Below are positions 51,561 to 60,286 of a stretch of 64,000 bases of DNA, in pieces (position 1 is the stretch's first letter; every line of letters starts with the position of its first letter). Location of the stretch: contig NZ_JABMCC010000108.1 in NCBI RefSeq assembly GCF_013359905.1, forward strand, positions 219,893 to 283,892. Direction: 5' to 3'. The position numbers and the translations under genes are program-made. Under the pieces are notes generated by a model. That model ran no database searches. It was given only the letters and a program-made list of their open reading frames with translations, and had not been told where the DNA came from. The DNA is from Paenibacillus taichungensis (GTDB lineage: Bacteria > Bacillota > Bacilli > Paenibacillales > Paenibacillaceae).

Positions 51561-52593
51561 TTCATCGATTCCGAATAACAATCAACCACGCTTGAATATC
51601 CCGAAAAATTTCGGGCTGGTTCTGGTCATCTGCTTTATCCTGCTCATCGTAAGTGTGGTAGCCTCACTGGTCCTCGGTTCTCGGCCAGTGGGGTTTCATG
51701 AACTAATCGACGGATTATTTCACCCGGAAGTAGACTCCTATGGGGCAAACATCGTGCGCAAACGGATTTCCCGAACTGTCTTCAGTTTATTATGTGGGGT
51801 GGCACTCGGAGTATCGGGAGCAATTATGCAAGCCGTCACGCGAAACCCGCTTGCTGACCCAAGTATATTGGGTGTTAACACAGGCGCATCTTTGTTTGTG
51901 GTATGCGGCATTGCGTTCCTGAACATCAGCAGCGCGGGGCAATATATATGGCTGGCTTTGGCTGGGGCTGCGATTACTGCAGTGTTTGTATTCGGAATCG
52001 GCTCTATGGGGCGTGGCGGCGCCACGCCCATTAAGCTTGTTTTGGCAGGAGCTGCTGTAAGCGCTGCTCTTTCATCTCTGGTCACCGCCATCATGATTCC
52101 CCGCTCGTATGTCATGGACCAATTCAGGTTTTGGCAAGTGGGAAGCGTCGGCTCGGCAACCTGGAGTGGGATCGGCACATTCATCCCGTTTCTGATCATC
52201 GGAATTCTCATTGCGTTTATTACCGCTCCGGCACTTAACGCGTTAGCGCTGGGAGATGATGTGGCTACGGGATTGGGCGTTCGAACCGGAACACTGAGGC
52301 TTATTTCCGCCCTTGCGGGTGTACTGTTATGCGGAGCGGCTACCGCTCTAGCTGGACCTATTGGTTTTATCGGATTGTTATCCACTCACGTCATACGCCT
52401 TATTATTGGGCCTGATTTACGCTTCGTCATACCCATGTCAGCCATTGCTGGTGCGATCATTCTGACGTTCTCCGATGTAGGGGGCAGACTCATCAGTAAC
52501 CCTGGCGAGCTTGAAGTCGGCGTAGTGACTGCATTTATAGGTGCTCCCATACTCATTATTCTAGCTATGCGATCGAAAGTGCGTTCATTATGA
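51553..52593 (+). CDS. Iron-siderophore ABC transporter permease, FecCD family
   Basis: This 346-residue BtuC-like permease has about ten transmembrane helices. The conserved GVALGVSGAIMQAVTRNPLADPSILG block and the LAGPIGFIGLLSTHVIRLI loop (which contacts the ATPase) are diagnostic. It forms the membrane channel as a heterodimer with the next permease. Its start overlaps the binding-protein gene by 8 bases, indicating coupling. Length is normal. No unusual features are seen. Confidence 0.94.
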   Translation: MNSSSIPNNNQPRLNIPKNFGLVLVICFILLIVSVVASLVLGSRPVGFHELIDGLFHPEVDSYGANIVRKRISRTVFSLLCGVALGVSGAIMQAVTRNPLADPSILGVNTGASLFVVCGIAFLNISSAGQYIWLALAGAAITAVFVFGIGSMGRGGATPIKLVLAGAAVSAALSSLVTAIMIPRSYVMDQFRFWQVGSVGSATWSGIGTFIPFLIIGILIAFITAPALNALALGDDVATGLGVRTGTLRLISALAGVLLCGAATALAGPIGFIGLLSTHVIRLIIGPDLRFVIPMSAIAGAIILTFSDVGGRLISNPGELEVGVVTAFIGAPILIILAMRSKVRSL

Positions 52594-53621
52594 CCAATCA
52601 TTCTATTGAATTTATTATGGCGGGAAGACGTCAAAGACGCCGCCGATGGATCCTTGTCACTAGTCTCCTTGCCGTACTGGCATGCATTCTATGCTGCGCC
52701 ATGCTTTTATTAGGAAACACGATATATCCGGTGAAGGACGTCATTCAAGCCCTTTCCGGTGAAAAAATCAAGGGTGTCTCTTTTGCCGTGAGTACCATAC
52801 GTCTACCCAGAATGCTGACCGGCCTTTTTGCCGGATTTGCGTTCGGTATTGCAGGTTACACGTTCCAGACCATGTTGCGGAATCCCCTTGCAAACCCCAA
52901 TGTCATCGGGATCACGTCTGGTTCAAGTGCTGCTGCTGTTTTTTGCATCGTCATTCTTCATGCAAGTGGAGCCGTCGTGTCCTTCGCTGCGGTAATTGCA
53001 GGCCTGGTCACCGTTCTGTTCATTTATGTACTATCAAGAGGAAAAGTATTTTCCATCGGACGATTGATCCTGATCGGTATCGGCATACAAGCGATGCTTG
53101 ATGCTGTCATCTCCTATCTTCTTCTGGTTAGTTCTGAAAAGGATGTTCCCTCAGCGCTCAGATGGCTCACAGGTAGTCTTAACGGTTCACAGATGCACGA
53201 GCTTCCGCCTCTTGTGATCACCGTCATCATCTGTTCGCCGATCATCATCTTGCTGGGCAAACATCTCAGCATTTTGGAGCTTGGAGAACAATCGGCATTT
53301 TCCCTGGGCGTAGACACGGACAAGACCAGAATTGCACTTATTGTAAGCTCTGTCTGTATGGTTGCGATTGCTACGGCTACCACAGGCCCGATCGCTTTTG
53401 TCTCATTCCTTTCGGGCCCTATTGCCAAAAGACTCGTCGGTGTGGGCTCCTCCAACATTATTCCGGCAGGTCTTGTTGGCGTCAACCTTGTCCTGGCATC
53501 CGATCTTATCGGACAATTTGCTTTTGAGTACAGATTCCCCGTAGGCATCATTACCGGATTACTCGGAGCGCCTTATCTGATCTTCCTGTTAATCCGAATG
53601 AATCGAAAGGGGGAACTATAA
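52590..53621 (+). CDS. Iron-siderophore ABC transporter permease, FecCD family
   Basis: This 343-residue partner permease is of the same family, with AFGIAGYTFQTMLRNPLANPNVIG and TTGPIAFVSFLSGPIAKRLVG in the conserved places. It is divergent enough from the first permease to be a fixed heterodimer partner. It begins inside the previous stop (ATGA, 4-base overlap) and ends one base into the ATPase start. About ten transmembrane segments are predicted. Confidence 0.94.
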   Translation: MTNHSIEFIMAGRRQRRRRWILVTSLLAVLACILCCAMLLLGNTIYPVKDVIQALSGEKIKGVSFAVSTIRLPRMLTGLFAGFAFGIAGYTFQTMLRNPLANPNVIGITSGSSAAAVFCIVILHASGAVVSFAAVIAGLVTVLFIYVLSRGKVFSIGRLILIGIGIQAMLDAVISYLLLVSSEKDVPSALRWLTGSLNGSQMHELPPLVITVIICSPIIILLGKHLSILELGEQSAFSLGVDTDKTRIALIVSSVCMVAIATATTGPIAFVSFLSGPIAKRLVGVGSSNIIPAGLVGVNLVLASDLIGQFAFEYRFPVGIITGLLGAPYLIFLLIRMNRKGEL

Positions 53622-54436
53622 TGAAAGCAACACATGTTTTTCAAGCCGAACAACTCGTCGCAGGCTATGAGAACAAAACGATTATACATGGTGTGGACCT
53701 CGTTATACCCAGTCATAAGATAAGCGTTATTATCGGATCCAACGGATGCGGTAAGTCCACGCTTCTTAAAACGATGGCCAGGCTCATCAAGCCCATATCC
53801 GGCAAGGTCACTTTAGACGGTAAGCCCCTATCCAAAATCCCACCCAAGCAGTTAGCTCGTGTGGTGGGGCTGCTACCCCAGTCTCCCATTGTCCCGGAAG
53901 GGATCTCTGTAGCAGATCTGGTCGGCAGAGGACGGTTTCCTCACCAATCCTTGTTCAGTGGCTGGACCAAAAAGGATTACGAGGCCGTTGCCGAAGCAAT
54001 GACCATCATGAATATCACCGAGTTTGCCAATCATAATATTGATGAGCTCTCAGGCGGCCAACGACAACGTGTCTGGATAGCCATGGCATTAGCGCAACAA
54101 ACGGACATCCTGTTTCTCGATGAGCCGACAACCTTTTTGGATATCACCTATCAAGTCGAGATTCTTGACCTGCTCACGGAGCTTAATCGGAAACACGGAA
54201 CAACGATCGTCATGGTGCTTCATGACATCAACTTGTCCGCACGTTATGCAGATCATATCTTCGCACTTCATACAGGTAAGCTGGTCGCTGAAGGAGTACC
54301 CTCAGAGGTCATTACAAGCACACGGGTCAAAGACATCTTCGGCCTGGACTGCACGGTAATTGATGACCCGATTTCGGGATCTCCGATGGTTGTACCAAAA
54401 GGGCGATATCATGTGAATCATGAGGTAACTTCCTAA
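53621..54436 (+). CDS. Iron-siderophore ABC transporter ATP-binding protein, FecE type
   Basis: This 271-residue cytoplasmic ATPase powers the importer. Walker A is GSNGCGKST (about 39-47), the Q-loop is LLPQSP, the signature is LSGGQRQRVWIAMALAQQ, and Walker B is ILFLDEPTTFLD, with the switch His in VLHDINLSARYA. It is standard length for FecE/FhuC. ATG overlaps the preceding stop by one base. A strong terminator follows. Confidence 0.95.
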   Translation: MKATHVFQAEQLVAGYENKTIIHGVDLVIPSHKISVIIGSNGCGKSTLLKTMARLIKPISGKVTLDGKPLSKIPPKQLARVVGLLPQSPIVPEGISVADLVGRGRFPHQSLFSGWTKKDYEAVAEAMTIMNITEFANHNIDELSGGQRQRVWIAMALAQQTDILFLDEPTTFLDITYQVEILDLLTELNRKHGTTIVMVLHDINLSARYADHIFALHTGKLVAEGVPSEVITSTRVKDIFGLDCTVIDDPISGSPMVVPKGRYHVNHEVTS

Positions 54437-54469
54437 CAGGATTTAAACCCAACAGATCTCTAACCTTAA

Positions 54470-54515
54470 AAGGGCAAGTTAGCGCCGTTGTCACGACTGA
54501 CGCTAACTTGCCCTT
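54470..54515. terminator. Terminator of the siderophore operon
   Basis: AAGGGCAAGTTAGCG (54470-54484) pairs perfectly with CGCTAACTTGCCCTT (54501-54515). It lies between convergent units and may serve both. Confidence 0.85.
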
Positions 54516-54557
54516 CATTTATCGTAAGCTTTTAACATAAGACCCTTCATGTATCCT

Positions 54558-55775
54558 TTACTTCCCATCCGTAGCCAAGAAACGTACCGTAACGGTTGTT
54601 CCAACACCTTTCGTACTTTCATAATTAATTTCCCCGTCATATTTTTCTACAATATTAAAACAGATCATTAATCCTAATCCGGTTCCATTACTTTTTAATG
54701 AGTAAAACGGAGTCCCGAGTGACTTCACCTCATCCTCTGACATTCCACTTCCTTCATCAATGATTTTGATCTCGATATAATGATGATTCCTCTTGGCAAT
54801 CACAGTGACGGGTTTCCCCATAGTCGAGGCTTCCAAAGCGTTTTTAATTAGATTCATCATCAGCTGCTTAAACTCGATTGGATTAATAAAAATGAAGCAA
54901 TTCTCCTCTGCCTCGATATTCAGCTGATTATCAGATAACATCGCATAGGAACGAACCAGACCTGTCACGCTCTGAAGAGCATCGTTCACATCCACTTTTT
55001 CTGGTTGCTGATCTCTATTGGGCTTGGAAAGGGTTAGAAACTGAGAGGTAATCTGTTCAACGGTATTTAACTCATCAATCATTAAATTAAACTTCTTTTT
55101 GATTGGATCATCAAATGCAGGATCTTCTCTGTATAACTGCAAAAAACCTCGGACAACGGTGACTGGATTTCTAATCTCATGCGCCACAGCTGCCGTCAAA
55201 TGGGCTATCATCTTTAAACGCTCCGATTGTTGTAATTGTTCATGATAGAGCTGCTGCTTTTTCATACGACTAAAGGACAAATGGAAAATGAGAAATAATA
55301 ATACCTGACTCGCTATAATATTAATGAGGTTCCCCACGATGTCATGATGTACATACGAATATATTTTACCTTGATCAATCAGGATGATATAGCCAAACGT
55401 GATCACAATTAAAACTCCATTCAGAATGATGGAGAAATAAAACAATTTTAAATCAAAAAACAAAATGGCAAGTAAGGGAATCAAACAAATGAGAATGTAC
55501 GTAGTCCAGGTCTCTGGATATAAGAAGAACATGGTATAAAAATAAGCAAAGCCAAACAGGATGATGATCTTTCTGAAAACATAGGTTTCATGCTTGGGGT
55601 AGATCAACAAACAAACCGCTAGAATGGCCACACAAAAAAAATGGATAACATAGCCCACTGTAATTCCGCTTAATTCTGTCGTCGATAGGATTAATCCAGA
55701 TAACATAAGAGCAATGAGAGTTAACATCGAAATATAATATGTTTTTCGGTTCACCTGACTGTACAATTCTTTCAT
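54558..55775 (-). CDS. Sporulation-type sensor histidine kinase (KinB/KinE-like)
   Basis: This 405-residue orphan kinase has about five or six transmembrane helices (12-165), a short cytoplasmic coil and a HisKA domain with phospho-His199 in AAVAHEIRNPVTVVRGFL. The ATPase domain has NLIKNALEAS, IDEGSGMSEDE and GTGLGLMIC. The HEIRNPLT(V)VRGFLQL pattern is that of kinases feeding the Spo0 phosphorelay, so it may help to trigger sporulation; this is inference. No response regulator is adjacent. ATG 55775 follows GGTGAGTGG. A short GGCATCC/GGATGCC hairpin (55846-55863) lies upstream. Confidence 0.85.
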   Translation of the reverse strand: MKELYSQVNRKTYYISMLTLIALMLSGLILSTTELSGITVGYVIHFFCVAILAVCLLIYPKHETYVFRKIIILFGFAYFYTMFFLYPETWTTYILICLIPLLAILFFDLKLFYFSIILNGVLIVITFGYIILIDQGKIYSYVHHDIVGNLINIIASQVLLFLIFHLSFSRMKKQQLYHEQLQQSERLKMIAHLTAAVAHEIRNPVTVVRGFLQLYREDPAFDDPIKKKFNLMIDELNTVEQITSQFLTLSKPNRDQQPEKVDVNDALQSVTGLVRSYAMLSDNQLNIEAEENCFIFINPIEFKQLMMNLIKNALEASTMGKPVTVIAKRNHHYIEIKIIDEGSGMSEDEVKSLGTPFYSLKSNGTGLGLMICFNIVEKYDGEINYESTKGVGTTVTVRFLATDGK

Positions 55776-55981
55776 CCACTCACCACTTTAAATTAATGTC
55801 GACACCTTCGGTATGTATGTAGTCCTTTTCATTCCTATATTTAAAGGCATCCAACTGGATGCCCTTATCTATAATAGCATTGTATCTCATTTAACTACCT
55901 ATATAATATGAAAATTTGAAATAAACGATTCCCAACAACATAAACCCATTAATGGTCATACTAGGGCAAGGCTCAAAATGC

Positions 55982-56019
55982 AAATTAGCCGTACGGATCA
56001 ATGTCCGTACGGCTAATTT
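55982..56019 (-). terminator. Terminator of the MetE-like gene
   Basis: A perfect 16-base repeat AAATTAGCCGTACGGA/TCCGTACGGCTAATTT (55982-55997 with 56004-56019), with a T-rich minus-strand tail. Confidence 0.8.
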
Positions 56020-56048
56020 TGGTTGAAAATATGCTTTCAGCTTATGAA

Positions 56049-57191
56049 CTATTCCCAGAGCTCTTCAGCAATTTCTTTAATAAACGCAAGCTTCTGCCAT
56101 TGCTGCTCTTCTGTCAGATGGTTGCCTTCTTCCGTGGAAGCGAATCCGCATTGCGGGCTCAGGCAAATCCGGTCCAGATCCACATATTGCTTCGCTTCTT
56201 CGATACGCTTCAGAATATCTTCCTTGTTTTCAAGCTCACCAAATTTGGAAGAGAACAGCCCAAGCACGACCTGTTGGTTGTCCTTCAGGAAACGAAGTGG
56301 TTTGAAATCGCCTGCCCGTTCGGTATCAAACTCCAGATAGTAACCGGAGTAGTTATCAATGTTCAGGAGCGTTTGCGCGATCGGCTCATAGCCTCCACCG
56401 ACACCGGCATATGTTGATACGTAATTCCCACGGCATACATGTGTCGTTACGACGAGGTCCTCCGGCAAACCGGATACAACTTCCTCGTTCAACTTCGCAA
56501 GCTCGTTCGCATAATCGGCCACTTTTACGCCAATCTGCTCCATGAATGCCATGAACTGCTGGTCGCAGAGTGCTCCCCACGTGCAATCGTCAATTTGAAT
56601 GCTGCGGCAGCCCGCTTCATACAAAGCTAGAATTGCCTCTTTGTAAGCTTTAGCAATATCCGTAAGCAACTCTTTACGGTTCGGGTAAATGGCTTGCGTA
56701 CTTTCTTTATTTTCTGCCCGGTCCAATTCAAACAGGAATTGTGCTGCAGCAGGAATAGATTGTCGCGCAACGACGTCATCGCCAGCAACGCTTTTTAAGA
56801 ATGCATAATGTGAAACAAACGGATGGCTGCTGAAACTTACTTTGCCCGTCAGACGTGCTGTTTCGGGTCTGGATTTGGCACCGTTAAACTCATAGCCTTG
56901 ATCAATGATGGTCCGGTCAACACCGTCAAGTCCCCAGAAGAAGTCCAGATGCCACCAAGAGCGACGGAATTCCCCGTCCGTTACAGCTTGAAGGCCAACT
57001 TCTTTTTGTTTTTGCACGAGCTTCACAATTTCAGCGTTTTCTACTTCCTCTAGTTGCCCAGAAGTAATTTCACCGTTTTGGTATTTCGCTCTCGCCTCTT
57101 TCAACGTGCTTGGGCGCAAGAAACTGCCTACAATATCATATCGAAATGGAGTGACGGTCCGCTGTTTAGGTTCTGTTTGAATGCTCATCAT
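56049..57191 (-). CDS. MetE-like methionine synthase (YxjG/YxjH type)
   Basis: This 380-residue protein corresponds to only the C-terminal, catalytic half of cobalamin-independent methionine synthase. It has a zinc site formed by THVCRGNY (His/Cys) and LSPQCGFAS (Cys), with a Glu in between, and FRRSWWHLDFFWG near the N-terminus. B. subtilis YxjG/YxjH are the nearest relatives I know; such short forms make methionine from homocysteine with a methyl donor that may differ from MetE. ATG 57191 follows GGGGAGATTAA. No SAM riboswitch is visible upstream, unlike in B. subtilis; a LysR-type dyad lies there instead. Confidence 0.9.
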   Translation of the reverse strand: MMSIQTEPKQRTVTPFRYDIVGSFLRPSTLKEARAKYQNGEITSGQLEEVENAEIVKLVQKQKEVGLQAVTDGEFRRSWWHLDFFWGLDGVDRTIIDQGYEFNGAKSRPETARLTGKVSFSSHPFVSHYAFLKSVAGDDVVARQSIPAAAQFLFELDRAENKESTQAIYPNRKELLTDIAKAYKEAILALYEAGCRSIQIDDCTWGALCDQQFMAFMEQIGVKVADYANELAKLNEEVVSGLPEDLVVTTHVCRGNYVSTYAGVGGGYEPIAQTLLNIDNYSGYYLEFDTERAGDFKPLRFLKDNQQVVLGLFSSKFGELENKEDILKRIEEAKQYVDLDRICLSPQCGFASTEEGNHLTEEQQWQKLAFIKEIAEELWE

Positions 57192-57272
57192 TTAATCTCC
57201 CCGTAAATTAATTATAAGATTAAATATAACATATCCGATCGGATTTAATGTTCTATGAATGGGCTATAGCAG

Positions 57273-57293
57273 GTTATAGTTATAAGCTATAAC
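57273..57293. promoter_or_regulatory. Inverted repeat, possible LysR-type site
   Basis: GTTATAG-N7-CTATAAC is a perfect 7-base dyad with a 7-base centre, 81 bases upstream of the MetE-like gene and next to the SDR fragment. A further CTATAGC half-site lies just upstream (57264-57270). No LysR gene is in the window. Confidence 0.45.
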
Positions 57294-57371
57294 TGAGTCC
57301 GATTTTCCTTTACCCGTGGGGTATATCCCTATCCTAAAGAGAAATTTAATTACGCTCCTTTTCATCTATCC

Positions 57372-57689
57372 ATGCTGTTCGCTCCTTATCTTGCAACCAA
57401 AGCGGTACTTCACTCCTTTACGATCAGCCTGAGACACCAGCTTTCAGATACGTCTGTAGAGGTCATTGAAGTTGCTCCTCCAGCAGTAATTACAGATCTT
57501 GGTGGAGCAGGACTGCACACGCATGGAGAACCATTGGATGCCTTTGCAGATGGAATTTTCGAAGGATTACAGGAGGGTCATAAGGAAATTGGCTATGGTA
57601 CCTCTATCGTTCGTTTGCGCATGTCCCGAGATGAAGTCGATGAATACGCAGAAACTATGTATAACGCAACGAAAAACCTTATTGAATAA
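57372..57689 (+). pseudogene. C-terminal fragment of a short-chain dehydrogenase
   Basis: The 105 residues match only the last 40% of a classical SDR: PYLATKAVLHSFTISLRHQL holds the catalytic (S/Y)xATK helix, then VEVIEVAPPAVITDL. The Rossmann NAD-binding half, NNAG and catalytic Ser are absent, and no remnant of them is seen between 57192 and 57371. It is therefore a truncated, probably inactive copy of a DltE-like SDR. ATG 57372 has a weak Shine-Dalgarno. It is followed by a bidirectional terminator, which suggests the 3' end is original. Confidence 0.75.
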
Positions 57690-57737
57690 CTCGCCTATGA
57701 GACACCGTGTGACTCACCCGTTTCTCTGTATATTAAC

Positions 57738-57771
57738 AAAGAGACCATTCCAGCTACGGAACGGCCTCTTT
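57738..57771. terminator. Bidirectional terminator
   Basis: AAAGAGACCATTCC (57738-57751) pairs with GGAACGGCCTCTTT (57758-57771), two G-U. It lies between the SDR fragment and the convergent GNAT gene. Confidence 0.7.
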
Positions 57772-57787
57772 AAATTTTATATAAAAC

Positions 57788-58288
57788 TCATGTATCTACT
57801 AATCTTGAATACATATGGAGATCGTTAAATGTTCCTTCTAATGTGAAACGGAGCTTTTGTAAGAGCTTTATCGAATTCACATTTTCGGGATCAACCTTGG
57901 CTTCGATTCGGTTCAGTTTTAAAGATGAGAATGCATGATCTACCAAAGTAGAGACCGCCTCAAAAGCATATCCTCTTCCCCACGAAGATTTAGCAATATC
58001 ATATCCAATTTCTGCTTTTAAATTGTCAAAATCCAAAGAATTGTAACCGCATGAACCTATAATTTCGTTGGACTCTTTTTTAATTATGGAGAAACGGATA
58101 GCCTTACGATCTTGAGAGAGATCATCCAGAAGTTTGATCATTTCTTTCGCTTGCTCTACGTCAGTAAAACAACTAACATTCATAAATTTAGTAACCTCGG
58201 GATCAGACCAAACGGTGAACAAGCTCGAAGAATCCGACACCTTCATTTTTCTCAATTGTAAACGTTCTGTGTGTAACTCTGTAATCAA
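57788..58288 (-). CDS. GNAT acetyltransferase, RimJ/RimL-like
   Basis: This 166-residue protein of the RimJ/RimL/YdaF branch has ELHTERLQLRKMKVSDSSSLF at the start, IGSCGYNSLD, then the acetyl-CoA loop SSWGRGYAFEAVSTLVDHAF and NSIKLLQKLRFTLEG. Members acetylate ribosomal-protein N-termini or small molecules; target unknown. TTG 58288 is chosen because GGAGGT lies 7 bases upstream; the ATG at 58303 overlaps that Shine-Dalgarno. It is monocistronic. Confidence 0.82.
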   Translation of the reverse strand: MITELHTERLQLRKMKVSDSSSLFTVWSDPEVTKFMNVSCFTDVEQAKEMIKLLDDLSQDRKAIRFSIIKKESNEIIGSCGYNSLDFDNLKAEIGYDIAKSSWGRGYAFEAVSTLVDHAFSSLKLNRIEAKVDPENVNSIKLLQKLRFTLEGTFNDLHMYSRLVDT

Positions 58289-58421
58289 TACTTTTACCTC
58301 CATTAGGATTTAATAGTTAGGTTTAAGATATTGATATCTGCGCATAGTTCAGTCCCTTCATTTCCAGGCTATTTACATTATACCAAGAATTTTGACCAAA
58401 TCAGTCTCCACTCTAAAGATC

Positions 58422-60275
58422 TCAAGTCAGCGTAAGAATGATCTGTTCTCCGGAACGGGTAATCTTGTAGATCCCCTCTTGCATATCAATGCCATAGTGC
58501 TTTTTCAGCAACCACTTTGCGTTACGATCCGTCTCCACGACGACCAGATAATCGTAGCCACTCAGGAGGTTGTCCATATTATCCTCATAGAACAACACGA
58601 TCCCGTCCACATGTGGAGCATACAAGAAATACTTCCCGACATACTGCATGTAATAATTCGTGACCTGCTGGTCCCTATCCGAGGCGTAGAACAGATATCT
58701 GTTGTTGTCCTCCTGCCCATCTTTATACCAGCGATCGCCGGTAACCGCATGGATTTTGTAAGGGAGCGTTGTATCGTAGGTTTTGGCAATCGAGACAATC
58801 CCGTTGTATTCCGATAAAAGGATGGTCGCCGCAATCGCCATACAGCCGATGATTCCTTTTTGATAGTGCCCCTTCGTCTCGACCGTCTTAAAGGCTTGAT
58901 AATCAGGCACTTCACCAATCCGATAGTGGAATGAACGCTCCAGGTCGATTGCAGCACACAGCACCAGCCCGCCGGCGAACAGCACTACAATACTCGAGGC
59001 ATAACGCTCAAAACCTGCCAGTACGATCGCCTCATCCAACGGCATGGAGAAGAGATACAGCGCCAGAATGCCTGCATAATACAGCAGCAATACAACATCC
59101 AGTGCAATCAGTGCTTTCCACAAATTCCACTTCTTCTTGAGCACCACATAGGCAAATATCGAAGCCGCAATCGCTACAATCTCGAAAATGACAATACCGA
59201 TGACCGGCCGTGTCGTAATATCCGTACTCGATTTTAAGAACAGCCACAGAATCTCATGCATCTGCTCCGCCGTTTTGCCGGATTGAATTCCGGAAGTGGC
59301 CACATCGAATTTGTTATCGACGCCCTGAAACACCGTTGCCATCCGCCAGCTCCAGCCGAAGTATGGAATCAGTGAACCGCAGATGGTGCCAATAACAGCC
59401 AGCGCAGTTTTCCAACTGAACTCTTGTCTGTGTTTTAGCCATGTATACACCAGGAAGATCAGGCTGATGGCCGCGAAAATAATGCCTGTGCTTTTAATGA
59501 CTGTCAGCACACCTGCAAGTGGGAGCATGATGATACATGCTCGCTTGATATCATGACGATATTGGTATATGACCGTCAGGATGGCGAGCGCATAGATAGG
59601 AAGCAAGAAATCCACAAGCAGGTTGGTAATCCGAATCGTTAGGTTGAAGAAAGAGAGTGTAGATAACCCGAGTCCAAGAAATGCATACAGCAGAAAACGT
59701 TTCTTCTCGGATACGATACCAAACATGGCGTAAAAACAGGAAAAGATGAGCAGACCTTGTGCCAGGAGCATCACGGACTGGGAATGTCCCATGAAGCGAC
59801 AGACGTAATAAATAAATGATGAGGTCCCTAGCGGATAATTTTTAAAATCAATTAGGTTCGAATCCGGTGTCGGAAAAGTATCTGTGCTGAGCATCTGCTT
59901 CAAGACAATCGCCCAGTGGGAAAAATTATCGTAGTGCGTTAGTTGATTTTGGAAGAGTACCAGCAAGAAAATGAACGTCCCTGCCAGGAATGAAAACTGG
60001 AATAAGGAAAAAGAAATGCGAAAGGATGCTCCTCGGCGCATTCCGAGAAACACCATTCCTCCATACAATAGTAATCCGACGAAAAGAAGGACAAGGCTGC
60101 CAATGTAGAGCTGCCCTGCCAAACCGCTAAGAAAGACAATACATGCTATGGAGGAAAACACAAATACAGGGATGAACTCCCAACGTATCGATAGTGCCTT
60201 TCGAACAAACTGCATGTAACCCATAAAGGAGAATATCAATAAAACTCCCATCACAAATTGAAGCAAATACAGCAT
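58422..60275 (-). CDS. Polytopic membrane protein of a polysaccharide operon
   Basis: This 617-residue integral membrane protein has roughly a dozen transmembrane helices and a C-terminal soluble tail (about 520-617; RYLFYASDRDQQVTNYYMQY). An acidic LTHYDNFSHWAIVLK loop after the third or fourth helix resembles the catalytic loop of GT-C glycosyltransferases, but I cannot assign a family. It is the third gene of a series, 11 bases after the BcsA-like synthase, so it probably adds or transports a sugar in the same polysaccharide. ATG 60275 has GGAGAG upstream. The 58289-58421 gap shows nothing notable. Confidence 0.7.
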   Translation of the reverse strand: MLYLLQFVMGVLLIFSFMGYMQFVRKALSIRWEFIPVFVFSSIACIVFLSGLAGQLYIGSLVLLFVGLLLYGGMVFLGMRRGASFRISFSLFQFSFLAGTFIFLLVLFQNQLTHYDNFSHWAIVLKQMLSTDTFPTPDSNLIDFKNYPLGTSSFIYYVCRFMGHSQSVMLLAQGLLIFSCFYAMFGIVSEKKRFLLYAFLGLGLSTLSFFNLTIRITNLLVDFLLPIYALAILTVIYQYRHDIKRACIIMLPLAGVLTVIKSTGIIFAAISLIFLVYTWLKHRQEFSWKTALAVIGTICGSLIPYFGWSWRMATVFQGVDNKFDVATSGIQSGKTAEQMHEILWLFLKSSTDITTRPVIGIVIFEIVAIAASIFAYVVLKKKWNLWKALIALDVVLLLYYAGILALYLFSMPLDEAIVLAGFERYASSIVVLFAGGLVLCAAIDLERSFHYRIGEVPDYQAFKTVETKGHYQKGIIGCMAIAATILLSEYNGIVSIAKTYDTTLPYKIHAVTGDRWYKDGQEDNNRYLFYASDRDQQVTNYYMQYVGKYFLYAPHVDGIVLFYEDNMDNLLSGYDYLVVVETDRNAKWLLKKHYGIDMQEGIYKITRSGEQIILTLT

Positions 60276-60286
60276 ATCTATCTCTC

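Noticed and set aside
52386..53551. Minus-strand frames opposite the FecCD permeases
   Set aside because: Antisense shadows of transmembrane genes, dominated by Pro/Ala/Thr as expected from reverse-complemented hydrophobic codons.
57192..57371. SAM (S-box) riboswitch ahead of the MetE-like gene
   Set aside because: The conserved S-box core helices and terminator were not found; the region is too short and lacks a hairpin with a T run before the start.
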